Virus record (IMG/VR): IMGVR_UViG_3300028840_000789
Coordinates: 1-64,000 of that record
DNA from: a virus
Direction: 5' to 3' (one strand)
DNA length: 64,000 nucleotides
Shown here piece after piece: positions 10,172-21,400 of this stretch. The translations under genes and the position numbers were made by a program. The first letter of the stretch is position 1. Every line of letters starts with the position of its first letter. The notes below the pieces were generated by a model, which was not told the origin of the DNA, did not search any database, and saw nothing but the letters and a program-made list of their open reading frames with translations.

Positions 10172-13100
10172 TTATTGTCCTTCAAATGAAATTCCATCAA
10201 AACCAATTTGAATAAGCGGTGTTGAAGTAAACTGTTGTATTACTACGTTACCACCTGTTTCAATTCGACCTTCACCTGCTACAATATTTGCGACAAATGT
10301 TCCACCAAATCCATCGCCTATGGTAGCAGGAAGTGTTACATGAGTACGAATCGTATAGTCAGGTCTATAACCTGCTGGTAAATTACCAAGTACACCTGCA
10401 CTATATAATCCACCGCCTCTCATATGTACAATACCTTTTAAATCTTTACGATAATAAACAGTCCATGAGGGACTAAGTTGTATCCATGCAGGGTCATCCC
10501 ATGAGTCACCGTCGGCTCCATCATCACCTATAATGTTGAGCTTTAGCGTCCAAGTACTAGCACCAGTCTTTGAGTAGACATTACCAGTATCTGTTGCAAT
10601 ATACGTATCTCCGACTTCACCAAGTCCACCAGCAGGAGCACCAGTACCGTAAAGTATCTGTGCGCCATCTGCACCATCTGCACCAGGAACACCTACTCCA
10701 TCTTCACCAGCTTTACCAGCAATCCACCTCGGGATGTCCCACGTGAGGCCACCGTCATAAGAGTTACTATACCACACGGCGTTGCTATCGGTAGTACGAT
10801 ACCACCCACCCCCACCAGGATCAGGCCCGGGATAAGTATCATAGGCAGCACCAGGAGTGCTCGGAAGAGTGTCATGGTCGTTACTGTTGTATAGTATCTT
10901 GACTCTATTGTCAGGGAGATCGTTAATACGGAAGTCTGTGGTATAGAGCGGAGGACCAGCCGGTACACCAGTAGGATAAGCGAGAACCGTAACCTGCACA
11001 AACTGGTTGACCTTGTCTTGATCAAGTACCAGATCGGTAGAATTACTATCCTGTAGAATATGTCCACTGGTGTTACCATCATAATTCCCATCACTAATAG
11101 TGAATTTATAATCAAAACCTGCAACAGGTGTAAGACCAGAGCCAGTATTCTGAACCACTTGCGCTGTGATAGTTTTACTATCACCCGCTTGATACGTATA
11201 GAAGTCAAAGTTGCCATCGCTAGAGGTTATATCAAGTCCTGTAAATCCTTCTGGTTCTAAGACTGTAGCAACTTGCATATAGACCTTCTTTGTCTCTGCA
11301 CCGAACGTAACAGTAAGTTCGATGATGGCCTTTGTTTCAGTAGTTGTCCAAGTAATACTAGGCTCGTCAAGTTCAATCCGAGTCTTAGTCCCACCTGCAC
11401 CACCAGTCTGTGTAATGGTAACCCATGCGGTATTTGTAAAGCCGCCTGTAACTGCTGTACACGTAACTGTAAATGCTGAGTTTGTTTGAACAGTGGCTCC
11501 CTTGCGTACTTCGATATCAGCTATAACATCTGATAGTTCACCAGCAAGAGGTGTACCTAACGCATCAACTCTAATTGTCTCTAATGGATTCTCTATGTAC
11601 ACATCAAAAGCAGCTTCACCAGAGACTATCGCTCCAGCATCTACTTTACTAACCATTACCCAATCTTCCAGAGCAGTAAGAGAACCACTAGCATCAACTC
11701 TAGCTCTTACGTAAACATCGTTCGAGCCTACTAACGTGAATATATCTGTAGCAGTAGTAACATCCCCACCAACAAGTACCAGATTATTTTCAGTATCCAC
11801 ATACGTATAAGCGGGTGTTGAAACTCCACTGGGTGAAGTTGCGGTAATTTGTACCCAAGGATCACTAGTAGGATCAGTACCATTAAGATAATCCCATTCA
11901 ACATCATTTTTATCAACATTATCGACTTCAGCCCTTACAATAATAACAGCAGGTAATAGCTCATCAGGAGTTGGAGTAGTATCAAGTAAGAAGCGTGACT
12001 GTGTTGCGGATGCGCTAAGAGCACGTCCGTCAAGACCGTCAACGAAGTCACGTACAGAAATCTCTTCAATAAATACAGGACGGGTTTCATTCGTTCCGTC
12101 TAGCAATGTAGTGGGCGTAACGTAACCCGCAGTAATAGCATCCTGTATCTTAGTATTAAGTCCTGCATCATCAAGTATCATCTCAACCCGATAGATCGCA
12201 CGACCAATAACGTCAGCATTGTTAACGATATGTTGTCTAGCTGTACTAAACACAGCAGGACTAGGAATAAAAGCATTATCGTTATAGATCTTATACCACT
12301 TTTGAGTAATCGTTATAGTAGTATCCGCATAAACGTCTTGCGCACCTTTATATAACTCAGCACGAAGCCAGATATCTTCTGGATCGTGATTCTCAACGCC
12401 ACCAGTAAAAGATGACCTAAAGGTAGGCTCCTCGAACTGGTTGAGATCAATACCTCCATCATCAGCATATACCTGAATAAGATCCGCATATGTAGGTACC
12501 GATGTAAAAGGTCTTGGTGCTGACCACGGTTCTAAGAAGGAACCATCCGGAAGTATTGCACCTTCAATAACGAAGTTAACCTCAAAGTTATTCTCCGCAC
12601 TAAGATAATCAACCCAACCATCAGGAGCAGGATCAACCGTAGTAGGTGTCTCAGCTGCTTGCCAAGTAGGATCGTCATAGTCAGTAAGGATCGGATAGAG
12701 CTTATACTTACGAAGTCGTTGAACTCCGCTTTCCCCGATGATCCTCTCAACTTTCCAATTCGTCCATGAGCCACTTGAACCGGTACGTGTTGCAATATAG
12801 AAGTGAATTGAAGGATCAAAGTCAGCACTAGGTACCCATCCAGCAGCAACCAAGTTGGCTTCGTTACTACCAGTAGCTACATCTTCAGTAGGCCCAACAA
12901 TCGTATCGGGATTAGGCTTACCAGTATTAGAATATCTTACAGTCTCTACATCTTCCTTAACATATTGAGGAACACTCCAACCTTGACTAGTTATTATGTT
13001 CCCGTCCGCTTCTTGGAGAGCAGTGATCTTCCAGAGATAATCAGTTGCAGGGGCAGCAGGAACGCTGTCACTCCAACCAGTAGGACTATTATTTGGAACG

Positions 13101-13867
13101 CCACTACTAGTGAAAGCAGGCGGACGATCAGGTCGATCAGACGATAGGGGAGGTGATCCAGTTTTTGTTCCATTCCGTTTAAAGTAATTGACCTCACGAA
13201 CAAATGTAGTCGAACCTTGAGATCGTGGTATAGGTGGTGTAATGTAACCAACAATTGGTGTATCTGTTTCATCGTAATCAAGATAAGAAATACGATACCA
13301 TCTGTGGCGTGACGTATCTTCAACATCCTCCCACAAGCTTTCGGCACCAGCAGGGTAACCTGTAACACTATCGTATGGTGGACGCTTGGGATAGTCGGGA
13401 TCTTCTGGTAGACCAGGTAATGACCCGTCGTAATCCTCAGCAAACTCAGTTATCTGTGCGTTATCTGGAATAAACTCACTGATAATAGACCAATACTCAT
13501 TCCAGTTATCACTAGTAATATCTCCAATAGAAATGAAATCGGGGTTACGCGACAAGACCACCGTAACCCTCTTGAATCCAATTTTAACTGTAGCCGCCAT
13601 CTGCTCGACCATCCTGTTCGGATGTAGATCAAGCAGACCCGGAGCAGTTCGGTATGGAGGTAAGTAACCGATAGCTTCGCCAGCAGGAGTTGGCCCATCG
13701 CTTGGTGTATCCCAATAAGTAGGATCAGCAGCAGGAGCCTCCAGATAAGGGAAGTTAAACCCTCCCTTTAAGGTGTGACCTATGGCGATTGAAACCTTCT
13801 GATTAAGACTTCGAGGTACATAACCAAGCGAGGTCGAGTAATATTCGTCGGGGTTTATAACTGCCAT
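10172..13867 (-). CDS. Collagen-like tail fibre / host-specificity protein
   Basis: This is a 1231-residue fibre. The N-terminal half is Pro/Trp/Tyr rich with repeated beta domains; residues about 620-1000 look like consecutive Ig-like/FN3-like sandwiches. A short collagen-type Gly-X-Y run lies at about 1049-1067 (GKAGEDGVGVPGADGADGA). The last about 100 residues, with GIVHMRGGGLYSAG and LPAGYRPDYT, match the style of phage fibre C-terminal tip domains that bind receptors. It overlaps the preceding gene's stop at 13867 (ATG/TGA type) and precedes the 157-residue gene by 2 nt. It is probably a central fibre of the adsorption apparatus. Confidence 0.78.
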   Translation of the reverse strand: MAVINPDEYYSTSLGYVPRSLNQKVSIAIGHTLKGGFNFPYLEAPAADPTYWDTPSDGPTPAGEAIGYLPPYRTAPGLLDLHPNRMVEQMAATVKIGFKRVTVVLSRNPDFISIGDITSDNWNEYWSIISEFIPDNAQITEFAEDYDGSLPGLPEDPDYPKRPPYDSVTGYPAGAESLWEDVEDTSRHRWYRISYLDYDETDTPIVGYITPPIPRSQGSTTFVREVNYFKRNGTKTGSPPLSSDRPDRPPAFTSSGVPNNSPTGWSDSVPAAPATDYLWKITALQEADGNIITSQGWSVPQYVKEDVETVRYSNTGKPNPDTIVGPTEDVATGSNEANLVAAGWVPSADFDPSIHFYIATRTGSSGSWTNWKVERIIGESGVQRLRKYKLYPILTDYDDPTWQAAETPTTVDPAPDGWVDYLSAENNFEVNFVIEGAILPDGSFLEPWSAPRPFTSVPTYADLIQVYADDGGIDLNQFEEPTFRSSFTGGVENHDPEDIWLRAELYKGAQDVYADTTITITQKWYKIYNDNAFIPSPAVFSTARQHIVNNADVIGRAIYRVEMILDDAGLNTKIQDAITAGYVTPTTLLDGTNETRPVFIEEISVRDFVDGLDGRALSASATQSRFLLDTTPTPDELLPAVIIVRAEVDNVDKNDVEWDYLNGTDPTSDPWVQITATSPSGVSTPAYTYVDTENNLVLVGGDVTTATDIFTLVGSNDVYVRARVDASGSLTALEDWVMVSKVDAGAIVSGEAAFDVYIENPLETIRVDALGTPLAGELSDVIADIEVRKGATVQTNSAFTVTCTAVTGGFTNTAWVTITQTGGAGGTKTRIELDEPSITWTTTETKAIIELTVTFGAETKKVYMQVATVLEPEGFTGLDITSSDGNFDFYTYQAGDSKTITAQVVQNTGSGLTPVAGFDYKFTISDGNYDGNTSGHILQDSNSTDLVLDQDKVNQFVQVTVLAYPTGVPAGPPLYTTDFRINDLPDNRVKILYNSNDHDTLPSTPGAAYDTYPGPDPGGGGWYRTTDSNAVWYSNSYDGGLTWDIPRWIAGKAGEDGVGVPGADGADGAQILYGTGAPAGGLGEVGDTYIATDTGNVYSKTGASTWTLKLNIIGDDGADGDSWDDPAWIQLSPSWTVYYRKDLKGIVHMRGGGLYSAGVLGNLPAGYRPDYTIRTHVTLPATIGDGFGGTFVANIVAGEGRIETGGNVVIQQFTSTPLIQIGFDGISFEGQ

Positions 13868-14691
13868 TATGATATACTCTTAATTTGAATACGAGAATTA
13901 ATTAGGGCACCATTTACACTACGATACAGATTGTAGCTGATGGATTCCGCCCCGTTGTTATACGTTACGGTCTTAACCAACGTCATAGGATCAGCCAGTG
14001 ATGGATCATTAACATCGTCAAAAACAGGTGTAAGATCAGCACGTACCGCAAAGTATGTGTACCACGATCCACCCGATTTAGTTCCATCTACATACAGACC
14101 AACACCACTTGTATTAATACTGAATGCAAGTGCATCAATAACCGCAATAGCAGCTGCATCACTCGAACCAGATGTTATAAGTGCTTCAACCTCACCGCGG
14201 TAGAAAGCATCGCCGAATCTAAGGTTCTCACTATCAGTCTCTTGGGTTGTACCATCATCCCCTACAAGAGTATAGGTCTGATTAGTAGTTATCACTTGAC
14301 TAGAGTATGTTATCGACTTCGTAGAAATAGGCGTAATCACGTTACCATTTATAGCTTGATCAACATCAATACTCCCACCTCCATCTCTAGTGAACGCCCA
14401 TGAGAGCGTTACATCGGTTACTGTCACACCTCTTAGCGGGGTGTTACCACTCTTCAAGCTAGGACTGCATACAATACTATCGAGAGAAAGAGCAGCACTA
14501 AAACCCACATACGGATTGTAACTAATCGTGAACGTCTTTTTAGTAGGCGTTTCAGTAGTAGTCACAGTAAGAGGAGGTGTAGTATCCGTTTGTACTACGA
14601 TATCCAGAGCGTCACTAGATCCTCCACTAGAGGAACCAGGAACAACAAGACCACTTTGCTTTTCGCAATCGTTACAACCTGTTACAGACAT
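13867..14691 (-). CDS. Tail/fibre structural protein
   Basis: The product has 274 residues. It begins MSVTGCNDCEKQSGLVVPGSSSGGSS: a CxxC pair followed by a Gly/Ser-rich linker. The body is predicted beta-sandwich, rich in Thr, Val and Ser, ending in YNLYRSVNGALINSRIQIKSIS. Its start overlaps the end of the 233-residue gene by 20 nt, which suggests coupled translation, and its stop meets the start of the collagen-like fibre. No catalytic motif is seen. The CNDC pair could bind a metal or form a disulfide. Baseplate or fibre-hub protein is the best guess. Confidence 0.6.
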   Translation of the reverse strand: MSVTGCNDCEKQSGLVVPGSSSGGSSDALDIVVQTDTTPPLTVTTTETPTKKTFTISYNPYVGFSAALSLDSIVCSPSLKSGNTPLRGVTVTDVTLSWAFTRDGGGSIDVDQAINGNVITPISTKSITYSSQVITTNQTYTLVGDDGTTQETDSENLRFGDAFYRGEVEALITSGSSDAAAIAVIDALAFSINTSGVGLYVDGTKSGGSWYTYFAVRADLTPVFDDVNDPSLADPMTLVKTVTYNNGAESISYNLYRSVNGALINSRIQIKSIS

Positions 14692-15373
14692 CTTGTGCAG
14701 ACTTTATAAGTTTACCAGCAGTAAGATAATTTCCCTCAAGTGCAGCAGCACGAAATGCCAACTGCTTGATCTTCAACTCCCGTATATCAATACGTAGTTG
14801 ATTGTCCTTTTCATACTCAAGAGGTTTCAAAGTACGAACCTTTGTATTCATACACTTCCGATAGTAACCATCTATAACGGCATTACAGATTTTGATACCA
14901 GAAGTAGTTTTGATAGCATCAAGATTATCAGATTCAAGGAGTACCCAACTACTACCATCGTAATAGTAAACCTTACTATTATCAGTATTAAAATAGAGAT
15001 CACCAAGAGTACCAGCAGCAACCCTAGTAGTATCCCTCTCGATCGGAAGCATATAGAAGATAAACCAACCATCCTCGGAGTATTCAATTTTAAATCGTGT
15101 AGTATCAGTGTTCGTAAGACCTAAACCATCACCAATACCGACTACTGCATCAGTGTCGTTTGTGGTAGTGGTCTGAGTAACGAAGGATGCTGTACCAGTA
15201 TCTGGATTAACATGCTCCGCGAAGAAGACGAGGCATCTATCAGCCCGATCCGGATTGGTATCTACTCCCCAACCTCCATCACCATCCTGTGAATAGTCAA
15301 GACTATTCTCATCCACAGCAATGAATGAGAGGTCTTGTGAGGGATACCATGCTTGTTTTAGTACTAGTGCCAT
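14672..15373 (-). CDS. Conserved-looking virion protein upstream of fibres
   Basis: The 233-residue protein is the first gene after the giant polymerase gene. It has a beta-rich N-terminal two-thirds (MALVLKQAWYPSQDLSFIAVDE; GDLYFNTDNSKVYYYDGSSW, a typical short fibre hairpin segment) and a helical C-terminal third (about 165-233) with several Cys. The hairpin segment is common in phage structural proteins that show an environment-exposed beta loop. It could be a fibre-docking protein at the tail tip. Function is unproved. Confidence 0.6.
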   Translation of the reverse strand: MALVLKQAWYPSQDLSFIAVDENSLDYSQDGDGGWGVDTNPDRADRCLVFFAEHVNPDTGTASFVTQTTTTNDTDAVVGIGDGLGLTNTDTTRFKIEYSEDGWFIFYMLPIERDTTRVAAGTLGDLYFNTDNSKVYYYDGSSWVLLESDNLDAIKTTSGIKICNAVIDGYYRKCMNTKVRTLKPLEYEKDNQLRIDIRELKIKQLAFRAAALEGNYLTAGKLIKSAQDVCNRL

Positions 15374-15383
15374 AGCTACAATA

Positions 15384-15395
15384 TATTATATAATA
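15384..15395. promoter_or_regulatory. AT-rich perfect palindrome before fibre operon
   Basis: TATTATATAATA is a perfect 12-bp palindrome in the 31-nt gap between the giant gene and the fibre cluster, 10 nt before the ATG at 15373. A similar, longer palindrome (CTATTATATATAATAG) precedes the start codon at 53363. It may be part of a late promoter or an operator. AT-rich starts are usual in Bacteroidota phages, so chance is possible. Confidence 0.3.
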
Positions 15396-15404
15396 GTGTA
15401 ATAA

Positions 15405-18400
15405 TCAATAAATCATTTTACTTGCTGAATAAGCTCGGTAGAATTGCGTGGTCAACGGCATCAACTGGCCCGCTTCCCGCATCCATCTACTATGACCCGC
15501 ATAGATTCCAGACTTAATCTCGTCCTGTCCAAGTATCAGCTTAACAGATGCATCCATAAATGAATACGTATCAGTAATAAGAGATGCGATAGGAATAGGT
15601 CGTCGTATAAGAGTCTCCATTTCAAACGGATTCGCATAGAAGGTAACGTCCATCTGCAATCTTGAAAGAGTATTTAGCAGCGTGTAGATAATTGCCTTCT
15701 GCTGTTCATCATCAGGATTCACCGCCATCTTTAACATCAAAGTTGTTCCTACAATACCAAGCAGGATCACAAGTTCTTGTAGATTCTTACGGAGGTTAGC
15801 AGCATCAACTTCACTAAATCCAGCTTCGTCAAACGTTGTATCAGCAAACATAAGTTTGCGCCCAAGTTGACCAAGTGTGAACAAGGTTGCCTGTGCCCAT
15901 CCCATATCTTCGGTACCAGTAAAAGAGATGAATCCAACTCCGGTATTATAACGACCTTTTCGTTTAACACCAAGTATAGCGTCATCCTTTTCAGCCTCAA
16001 AGCGTTGTGCAAAAGCTTCGCCAATCCACCGTCTAAACTGCATGAACATTTGACCCCATACACTTCGGTCAGCAAGAATAGTAGCAGATGCGTGGTAGTT
16101 ACCATGATTCATATTCTTAACCGATACGATCTTAGCAGCTATATCAGGTTCAGCTTCAGTCTCATGTATCCACTTACCATTAGCATCGTAATGTTCCCAT
16201 GCTTCACTACCGTCCTCCATCTTATGATGCTTCAGCATAGCAACCATAAGCGGCGCGTAGTTCAAGTATTCCGAGCTTGACATCATTGCCAACGGCATCA
16301 ACCTCTGTGGGAACCAACCTTTCTTGCCTACACTGTTACGCTGATACTCATGAGTAAGATCATCCAGATTAAACTTACGAACAAGACTCCGGATTTTCTT
16401 AGCAGTATCAGTAGTTATCATGTTGAAGCTTGCGTTACGTCCAATACTATGAAGTGTTAAACCATAACCCGCAGCAAGTTCCTTCTGTGTATAGAATCTT
16501 CTATCAGCAGCAGTAACCCAGTTAGCAATTACACCGAAGTTAATGTTGTTCCATGCTGAGAAGAAGTTCCAGCCCATCCCCTTCAACTGTACCATCTTCA
16601 TTGCAGCCTTAACAAACTTCGTTGGCTTAATTGTTTGACCGAGATTTTCAAGACGCTGTTCGACACGAGCCTTAGCTTTCTCGTACTCTTCGTGAGCAAG
16701 CTCACCATCGAGATATTGCTTGCGTAACTTGTCGAGAAGATCTTCCATCTCCTTGCGCTCCTGCTTCTCTTCTGTAGTCAACCACTTGCCCCAGCTACCT
16801 TCGTGTTCTTGAGGGATGCCATAGAAGTGTCGCATGAATTGATCAAGTGCACGACGTTGCATTGCAAAAGCTCCTACATTATCCTTATACATTAACTTCT
16901 TTGTTGCACGATCAATCACGTTTCGACCGTCAGCAGTACGCTGTACCTCTGCGGCATTACTCATGATACGAGATGCGAGTTTAACCGCCGGCTCAACTCT
17001 AGCTTTGTGCTTATAGCTAAGTCCCATCATTACCGAATACTTGAGAGCGGCTTCAAGATCAAATCTCTTATCATGCGCAACCTTATCTCTAGCTACAGCT
17101 ATCATCTCCCGTCTTTCAGCGAGTGTTGGCTCCTGACCATTGTCAGCAATATGTGCAAGACGCATCTTATCAACGATATCATCAACAGCAGCTTTATCAG
17201 AGGGTATCTTTATATTAAATCCTGTTACAGCTTCGCCCGTAATTGGATCAGTAGATACGAATGCACTCTCTCTTTCATTCTGTGCAATCATCTTATTAGC
17301 TGCATCCATAATGACACCGATACCAGCTGTAAGACTACCACTGTTCACGATCAGATCACCCACTGACTTCTTGAGATATGCAACTGAGTTTTGACTCATG
17401 TGCTCCACCGCGTGGTCTGGAAGTATCTGCCGGACGTGTCGCATCTGTCTGGTGTAGTAATCATAGAAGCGCAACAAATCTTCATCTGATGCAATCTCCT
17501 TAAAGTTCTCATCAGCATATTCATCAGTACGTGCGATAGAAGGAACATAATCATTCTCCGTTTTCTTCACATCCTTCAGTGCACCACGTACCTTAGTATT
17601 ATCACCATCAATAACACGCTCGCCATACCAATAAGGACTGTTCTCCTTCACCCATTTCCGGATCAACTTGTTACGCTCTTCCTCGTCCTTGATCTCCTCA
17701 GTAATCATTTCTTTAGCATGCTCATAATCGGACTTGTAATTCTCAAGAGCTTCGGCAGCTTGCCCCATCATCTTCTCATACTCCGCGTCACCAATGATCT
17801 CTCGTATTTCATCACGATGTGCTTGATCACCTTCCTTCATTGCAGCCGATAGGAACGTATGATTGTATGCACGATCCTCCTCACTTTCAAAGACTTCATC
17901 AATCTTGAATAATCTTCGGAAATCGAACGTCAGGTTATTCTTACGAATGAAGTCATAATACTTAGTCCAAGCTTCGCCACCTTCTTTCTTAGCTTCATTA
18001 GCAAGCTTCGTTCGCATCCAGTAATACTCCGGCGTGAAGGGTGAAACAGTCCAACCTGTATAACGACCACGTTCATCTTTCTGTCTGAATAGATCATACA
18101 ACCTATCACCCTTATAGCCTCGTTCCTTGAGTTTCTTAATAGCTTTCTCAGCAATACCATTGAACTCTTCTTCAAACTCCGCTAGTTCGTTCTTGAAGTG
18201 CATGTCAGCATCCCAAACAAACTTACTAATAACTTGGAACATGGCATTATCAAAACGACTAATATCTAACGTCTGGGCATGTAGCCAGTCCACGTCTTTC
18301 GACTCTTGGAGTATTTGATCAATACCTTTTTTAACACCTACCGACTCCATGTACTTGTTCATCAATTTATCACGACCCTCAGAAAGACGACCTTCAAGTC

Positions 18401-21400
18401 GTTCAGCAGTATTCTTGTACTCCTCTAACTTAGCAACTAGTTCATTATCAGGATCTTCACGTTCTTCTTGAGTGAACAGCACGTCCATCGACTTCTTCCA
18501 AAGGTTCACGATTCGTTCCGCCTCGAAGAAATGTTCAGGTCTCATATCATCACCCTTAGCTACAATCTGTCTAACTCGATCAAGATCACGAGCAGCAAAC
18601 AGATCAATCTTCTTGAGTGTCTTACGATTCCGCAAGTTCTTTATCTCACGATTTAGTACTCGAATACGGGATTCAAGTTCCTGTACTCGAAGGATAGATC
18701 CCTTAACACCACGTATCTGAGCGATAGTACCTTGGATCTCCTTGACACGTTGTTGCCGGTCAGCTATGATCTTGTCAACTCCCTTGGGCGGTCCCGTACG
18801 TGCATATGGATCGGCTTCTATTGGAGCAACAGCACCTGTTTCAAAAGCATGTCCACTAGCCTTCTTACCAATTTCCTGTCTCTTAGTGTAAGTAACCTGT
18901 AGTGCGATTTCCATCGCTCTAGTAAGAGCAGAATTAGGATCGTAGGCATCACCCTCTAAGGATGCGGATATAAGTTTAACAACACCATCTTTAATGTCAT
19001 CCGATGTATTAGCACGTCGTTTGAGAGACTTAGGAAGTTGGATCTTATTCAAGATCTTCTGTACCGCCTTGTCTGTAAGAATCTCAACAGCAAACTCATG
19101 TATCGCTGTTTCACCTTCAAGCTGTCGCAACCTGCTCTTGAGTGCTTCATCTTCAAGATCATCAATTGCGGCAAACATCTTAGGCTTCACATACTTCATG
19201 ATCTCTTCCAACTCTGCATAGAGCTTCTTCATGGTTGAATCAGTCTCTCGCTTCTTCATAACATCCTCCAGCTGCTCCCATGTTACCACGTGGAACAACT
19301 CGTGGAAGATCACCCGCATTACATCTTCACGTGAGTAACGTCGTTGATGCATTGCCTTACGATAGAATGTAATACTTACCTTACCATCCTCAGTCACTTT
19401 AAAGAGTGCATCCTTGTCCGTTTCATCCTTACTAGTCTCATCATCATTAACGATAGTTACCTGATTCATTACATCACGGAACCCATCCAGCAGATAGTTA
19501 GCAAAGTACTCGTATGCAGGAACACCAGTTATACCAGTAACGTGTTCCAAGAGTCTAGTTGCTTTCGGAAACGCAGGAAGAGCATCGTAGACAGCAGATT
19601 GTCGTGGACGTTTAGGCGTCGTAGACTCTGTCTTAATAACAGGGTTCGTACTATCAGTACTGTTAGGTAGAGTACTATTCGGATTCTCAAGTTCTTGGAA
19701 AGCACGTCTATTGTTCTTTTCCATCAACGACTGAATAGGACTATCACCAACTGTACGAACATACTCACTCATACCAAACGTACCGAGAACTGGTATCTGC
19801 TTGTAGATATATTCACCTTCAGCATTAGAACCATCGAAGACATACAATGACCATTGCGGCTTCTTATTTACGATCCGTCGTACCGAGAAGTACTTCATTG
19901 GCCCACCCTTATCTTTCTCATCCATACTCACCAATTCGTTCTGCCACTTCTCATTACCTTCAAGTGCTTCCGGATCAACCATCAGTACCTTAGCTTTACC
20001 AATCTCTTCGTTATCACTAGCAACGAACATACCAGAGTTACTAGCAGTGATACGCTTAGCATGGTAAGGCTTGTGTTGGTAATACTGCATGAGGAATGCT
20101 TCTGGCTTCATACGTTCACTATCATGCCAAAGAGTATTATCCTTACCAACAGCTCTTTCTAGAAGTCGTCGTCGTAATGGGAACGGTACGTACCGCGAGA
20201 ATGAACGAGCATCATGATTTCCAGATAGAATATCATACATCGCCAGATCCATAGCAAGATCATTGGTAGTATATTCTTTACCATTAAACGTACCAAGTGG
20301 TCTATTCTCCTCTAGCAGACTCATGAAACCAGCATGAATGTGCTCCTCTGTTATACGTCGTGCTGATGCATTCTCAATATAAACAAGAGAAAGACCATCG
20401 TTCTTCTTAGTAACATGATGCTTCAATAACCTAAAGAATGCATTGTCAGCAAGCTTACTCTGCTCCTTCAACATCTTGACAATCGAAGCAAGAGATTTAT
20501 TAGTCTTAGTATCTTTAGTAAGACGTCCTCGGAGCTGTTGAACATTCTCTGTGAGAGCTGAACTCATATAAGAGGCAACTTCGAGAGAGATTTGATGTCG
20601 TAGTGCGCCTCTTGCGTCGTGGCCTCTATTCCGTAAGCCAGACGTATGTTCTATACGAGAAACAACCTCATTAAAGAAATCGTTATCGTAGGGAAGTATC
20701 GTTCTCCAAAGTTGGTTGTTGATATGTAAACCAAACTTATAAGCAAGACCATTAATAGTACGAGGATTGAAACTAGTAAGTTCTAAACCTTCATCTGCTT
20801 CTTCTATGTTCTCAAAGAAGTCACCAAGTAGTGCAGGAGCATTATATATCTTTAGCTGACCTAGCTTCCGTGCATCTTCCTCTTTCAATACCGAGTGAGA
20901 GTAGAACTTAGGAATACCTTTACTATCACTGTTAATTGCAGTAGTAGCAGTCCGTAGGTCATCCCCGAATCGTTTGATATGTACAAAGTACTCAAGTAAA
21001 GCACGCTGTGTTTCAATGTCACTTTCAGTATTAATCTGATCCATCATAGTATCAGAACTAATTTGACGTGCCATATTAAGAAGCATATAATCTTCATTAG
21101 ATTCTTGCAACGTCTGCTCGAACTCCGGTGAATTATACTTCTCAACTACTTCGGCATAAGCCAACTTAGCAGCACCATTGTTGTCAGCATCTTCTACAAA
21201 CGTACCTTGATACTTATTAAGTGCTGTAACATAATCTCTAACGATAGGCTGATTAATGAAAGCTGATATTGTACGCTCATCAAAACCACTAACAATCAAT
21301 GCGTTAATAACAGGATAGGTAGAGTTATTAATATTAAGCTTACTTAATGCACCAATCTTTTCATCATCAAGTGCTGCATTCTGGAAGTAAGCCGCAACTT

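Noticed and set aside
10665-10720. Phage-encoded full collagen domain
   Set aside because: Only about six Gly-X-Y triplets are present, too short for a stable triple helix by itself; treated as a fibre linker.
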